DNA of 33,660 nt from Colimorpha sp002372855 (lineage in GTDB: Bacteria > Bacteroidota > Bacteroidia > Bacteroidales > P3), in contig CAMOOR010000019.1 of the NCBI GenBank assembly GCA_946621635.1, positions 1 through 33,660 of the forward strand. The letters are read 5' to 3'. Every line of letters starts with the position of its first letter. Position 1 is the stretch's first letter. The notes under the pieces were generated by a model that ran no database searches, was not told where the DNA came from, and saw nothing but the letters and a program-made list of their open reading frames with translations. Of this stretch, positions 31,847 through 33,660 are shown in pieces. Made by a program: the position numbers and the translations under genes.

Positions 31847-33265
31847 ATGAAAATCGCCGCCCATACCCTCGGTTGCAAACTAAACTATGCCGAAACTTCC
31901 GACCTTCTACGCCGTTTTTCGACCCTCGGACACACCATCGTCGACTTCCACCAGGCGGCAGACCTGTATATCATTAATACTTGCACAGTTACGGCCGTAG
32001 CCGAGAAAAAATGCCGCACCGCCATCCGCCAAGCCCACCGCCTCAACCCCGAGGCACAGGTGGCCGTCATCGGATGCTTCGCACAGGTGGCAGCCAAGGA
32101 GATCGAAGCCATCCCCGGCGTCACCCTCGTCATCGGCAACGACCGCAAACATCTCCTGCCCCAGCTCATTGAAGTGAAAGGGAGTGAAACGGGAGTGAGA
32201 GGGAGTGAAAGGACAAATGTGGAAGACGACACTATTGTCCCTTCACTCCCTCTCACTCCCTCTCACTCCCTCTCACTCCCCAATTTCAGTTTGCAATACT
32301 CCTCCGGCGACCGAACCCGAACCTTCTTCAAGATCCAGGACGGCTGCGACTACTTCTGCACCTACTGCGCCATCCCCTTCGCCCGCGGCCGCTCGCGCTC
32401 CGCCACCATCGAGGAAACCCTCTGCATGGCCCGCCGCATAGCCGACGAAGGCGCCAAGGAGGTGGTGCTCACCGGCGTCAACACCGGCACCTTCGGCCAG
32501 CACCAGGGCGAGAGCTTCCTCGACCTCCTCCGCGGCCTCGACCGCATAGACGGCATCCTCCGCTACCGCATCTCCTCCATCGAGCCCAACCTCCTCACCG
32601 ACGACATCATCCGCTTCGTGGCCTCCTCCCGCGCCTTCCTCCCCCACTTCCACATCCCCCTCCAGGCAGGCTCCGACCACGTGCTGCAACTCATGCACCG
32701 CCGCTACGACACCGCCCTCTACCGCGCCAAACTCGAACGCATCAAAGAGCTCATGCCCGACGCCTGCATCGCCGCCGACATCATGGCAGGCTTCAACGGC
32801 GAAAACGAAGAGGAGTTCCGGAAGACCCTCGACTTCGTCGAGTCGCTCCCCATCTCCTACCTCCACGTCTTCACCTACAGCGACCGCCCCGGCACCGCAG
32901 CCCTCCGCCTCGGCGAGAAAATCCCCATCCCCGTCCGTCACGAGCACACCGCCCGCCTCCTCGAGCTCAGCGAACGCAAACACCAGGCCTTCATCCAAAG
33001 CCAGCTCGGCAAAACCCGCCCCGTCCTCTGGGAAAGCAAGCAAGTGGAGAGTGGAAAGTGGAAAACGGAAAACGGAAAGCGGGAAGTGGACAGCGAAAAC
33101 GCGGCAGCCTCACTTTCCACTTTCCACTCTCCACTCTCCACTCTCATGGAGGGCTGGACCGACAACTACATCCGCCTCCGCTGCCCCTACGACCCCTCGC
33201 TGGTCAACACCGTCACCCTCGAAACCATCACCCCCCACAACCTCGTCCGCGACGCCGCAGAATAA
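31847..33265 (+). CDS. mtaB: tRNA t6A37 methylthiotransferase MtaB with two in-frame hairpin insertions
   Basis: The 472-residue radical SAM protein has the UPF0004 domain with Cys10 (LGCKLN), Cys46 (NTCTVT) and Cys77 (IGCFAQ), the radical SAM motif GCDYFCTYC (Cys167, 171, 174), HIPLQAGSD and a C-terminal TRAM-like domain (NYIRLRCP.....NTVTLETITPHNL). It adds a methylthio group to t6A at position 37 of ANN-reading tRNAs. Two stretches are extra for the family: residues 111-145 between the UPF0004 and SAM domains (SETGVRGSERTN...PLTPSHSLSLP) and residues 398-433 before TRAM (QVESGKWKTENGK...FHSPLSTL). Each is encoded by tandem arrays facing each other that could form a long hairpin. Apart from these the protein looks intact. 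Confidence 0.93.
   Translation: MKIAAHTLGCKLNYAETSDLLRRFSTLGHTIVDFHQAADLYIINTCTVTAVAEKKCRTAIRQAHRLNPEAQVAVIGCFAQVAAKEIEAIPGVTLVIGNDRKHLLPQLIEVKGSETGVRGSERTNVEDDTIVPSLPLTPSHSLSLPNFSLQYSSGDRTRTFFKIQDGCDYFCTYCAIPFARGRSRSATIEETLCMARRIADEGAKEVVLTGVNTGTFGQHQGESFLDLLRGLDRIDGILRYRISSIEPNLLTDDIIRFVASSRAFLPHFHIPLQAGSDHVLQLMHRRYDTALYRAKLERIKELMPDACIAADIMAGFNGENEEEFRKTLDFVESLPISYLHVFTYSDRPGTAALRLGEKIPIPVRHEHTARLLELSERKHQAFIQSQLGKTRPVLWESKQVESGKWKTENGKREVDSENAAASLSTFHSPLSTLMEGWTDNYIRLRCPYDPSLVNTVTLETITPHNLVRDAAE
32179..32281. repeat. 10-bp-unit inverted array (GGGAGTGAGA) in frame within mtaB
   Basis: The left arm (32179-32216, three to four units) and right arm (32235-32280, four units of TCTCACTCCC) pair over about 36 bp with few mismatches, ending GGACAA/TTGTCC, with an 18-nt loop. 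The reading frame stays open through both arms. Confidence 0.9.
33038..33145. repeat. 7-8-bp-unit inverted array (GTGGAGA/CTCCACT) in frame within mtaB
   Basis: GTGGAGAGTGGAAAGTGGAA (33044-33063) pairs with the array at 33111-33134 (22 of 24 positions). Between them are further GGAAAAC units and about 20 non-repeat bases. The reading frame is open throughout. Confidence 0.9.
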
Positions 33266-33288
33266 CCGCCCCCCACCCCAACCCCGCC

Positions 33289-33406
33289 TGTAGAGACGCG
33301 GCATGCTGCGTCTCCATCCCGTCCGACCCCACCTGTAGAGACGCGGCATGCCGCGTCTCCCATGCAACAACGCCTACGTGAATACGCGGCATGCCCCGTC
33401 TCTACA
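33289..33406. repeat. Three copies of a GCATGC-centred palindrome (GAGACGCGGCATGCCGCGTCTC)
   Basis: Copies at 33289-33314 (centre GCATGCTGC), 33334-33360 (perfect 22-bp palindrome) and 33381-33406 (left side decayed). They resemble REP-like elements. Half copies occur at 81-99 and 33561-33580. Located after mtaB; the 395-bp tail of the window holds no gene that I can see. Confidence 0.85.
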
Positions 33407-33454
33407 ATCGGGAACAAGGTCGTCAACAACCAAGAACGGAACGGAATCGCCTAC

Positions 33455-33545
33455 GGGAAACGCCATGTTGGCGTTTCCCCCAAAAAAAAGAAAAACGCAT
33501 GTTGCGTTTTTCCCGTTGTCTCGGTTGTCTACGTTGTCGTTCAGA
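33455..33545. repeat. Second composite hairpin cassette; probable mtaB terminator
   Basis: Hairpin 33455-33465/33469-33479 (GGGAAACGCCA arm), then hairpin 33491-33499/33503-33511 (AAAAACGCA arm, T-run), then 9-bp GTTGTCnnn units (33515-33540). Same order and orientation as 149-258. Confidence 0.85.
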
Positions 33546-33585
33546 AAAAGTAGAAACGGTGTACGCCCCGTCTCTACAGGAGGGA

Positions 33586-33660
33586 TCCGAGAGGGGTCGA
33601 AGAGGCACATAATTCGGCATTTCTTATATCGTTCTTATATCGTTCTCATATACTTCTCAT
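33586..33660. repeat. Copy of the right arm of the 11-bp-unit AT-rich repeat
   Basis: This is the reverse complement of 17778-17852 with one mismatch in 75 bp, cut by the window edge. Its GACCCCTCTCGG end faces into the window. Confidence 0.9.

Noticed and set aside
33289..33406. Ordinary rho-independent terminators of mtaB
   Set aside because: The GC-rich palindromes lack T-runs; the A/T-flanked hairpin at 33491-33511 is a better terminator candidate.
1..33660. tRNA or rRNA genes, insertion sequences with transposase, integrases
   Set aside because: I found no cloverleaf-like sequence, rRNA segment or transposase/integrase reading frame in the window.

Overview
The window looks like a piece of a GC-rich (roughly 60% in most genes, by eye) chromosome from a Bacteroidales-type bacterium. 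Evidence for this is the Bacteroidota promoter (TTTG, 19-20 nt, TAnnTTTG) at several genes, a Por/type IX secretion C-terminal sorting domain, lipoproteins of Bacteroidota style, and families typical of that phylum (YfhO, HydE, a PurF-like paralog, PepD, a PgpH-type 7TM-HD protein, FtsK and MtaB).

Layout. 0.3-1.8 kb (-): a polysaccharide flippase. 1.8-6.1 kb (+): a GH20-like lipoprotein that lacks its catalytic centre, HydE, a small Cys-rich lipoprotein, a PflX-like radical SAM protein and a small unrecognised protein. 6.4-7.8 kb (+): pepD, with a clear promoter and a bidirectional terminator. 7.9-17.6 kb (-): a repeat-built exported protein, a PurF-like protein without the catalytic Cys, a MauE/DoxX-thioredoxin fusion, two small CxC lipoproteins, FtsK, a DUF4412-like exported protein and a T9SS cargo protein. 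17.9-23.8 kb (+): a 7TM-HD phosphodiesterase, a four-helix-bundle (S23) gene between inverted repeat arrays, YfhO and a GT2 glycosyltransferase. 23.8-29.1 kb (-): a clearly AT-richer, tightly overlapping glycan cassette comprising an NeuA-like cytidylyltransferase, a DRE-TIM aldolase, a TPP enzyme split into two genes, a KdsC-like phosphatase fused to a YhcH/NanQ domain, and a GT52/polysialyltransferase-like transferase. 29.1-30.4 kb (-): an IspD/TarI-type cytidylyltransferase and a small membrane protein. 30.5-33.3 kb (+): a MORN-repeat protein and MtaB, with an apparent orphan minus-strand transcript between them.

Two themes stand out. First, the window is full of short degenerate tandem arrays (units of 7-11 bp, 3-6 or more copies), often as inverted pairs. 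They lie between genes and also, in frame, inside conserved genes (ftsK twice, mtaB twice, the ispD-like gene, the pflX-like gene and a lipoprotein signal peptide). An AT-rich 11-bp-unit inverted repeat at 17.7-17.85 kb has exact partial copies at both window ends. Second, the AT-rich cassette has the parts to make and transfer a CMP-activated acidic sugar, but contains no NeuB/KdsA-type synthase. An aldolase and a split TPP enzyme occupy that place, so the product may be an unusual keto-acid or branched sugar.

All assignments come from reading the sequence by eye. No database search or structure prediction was run.
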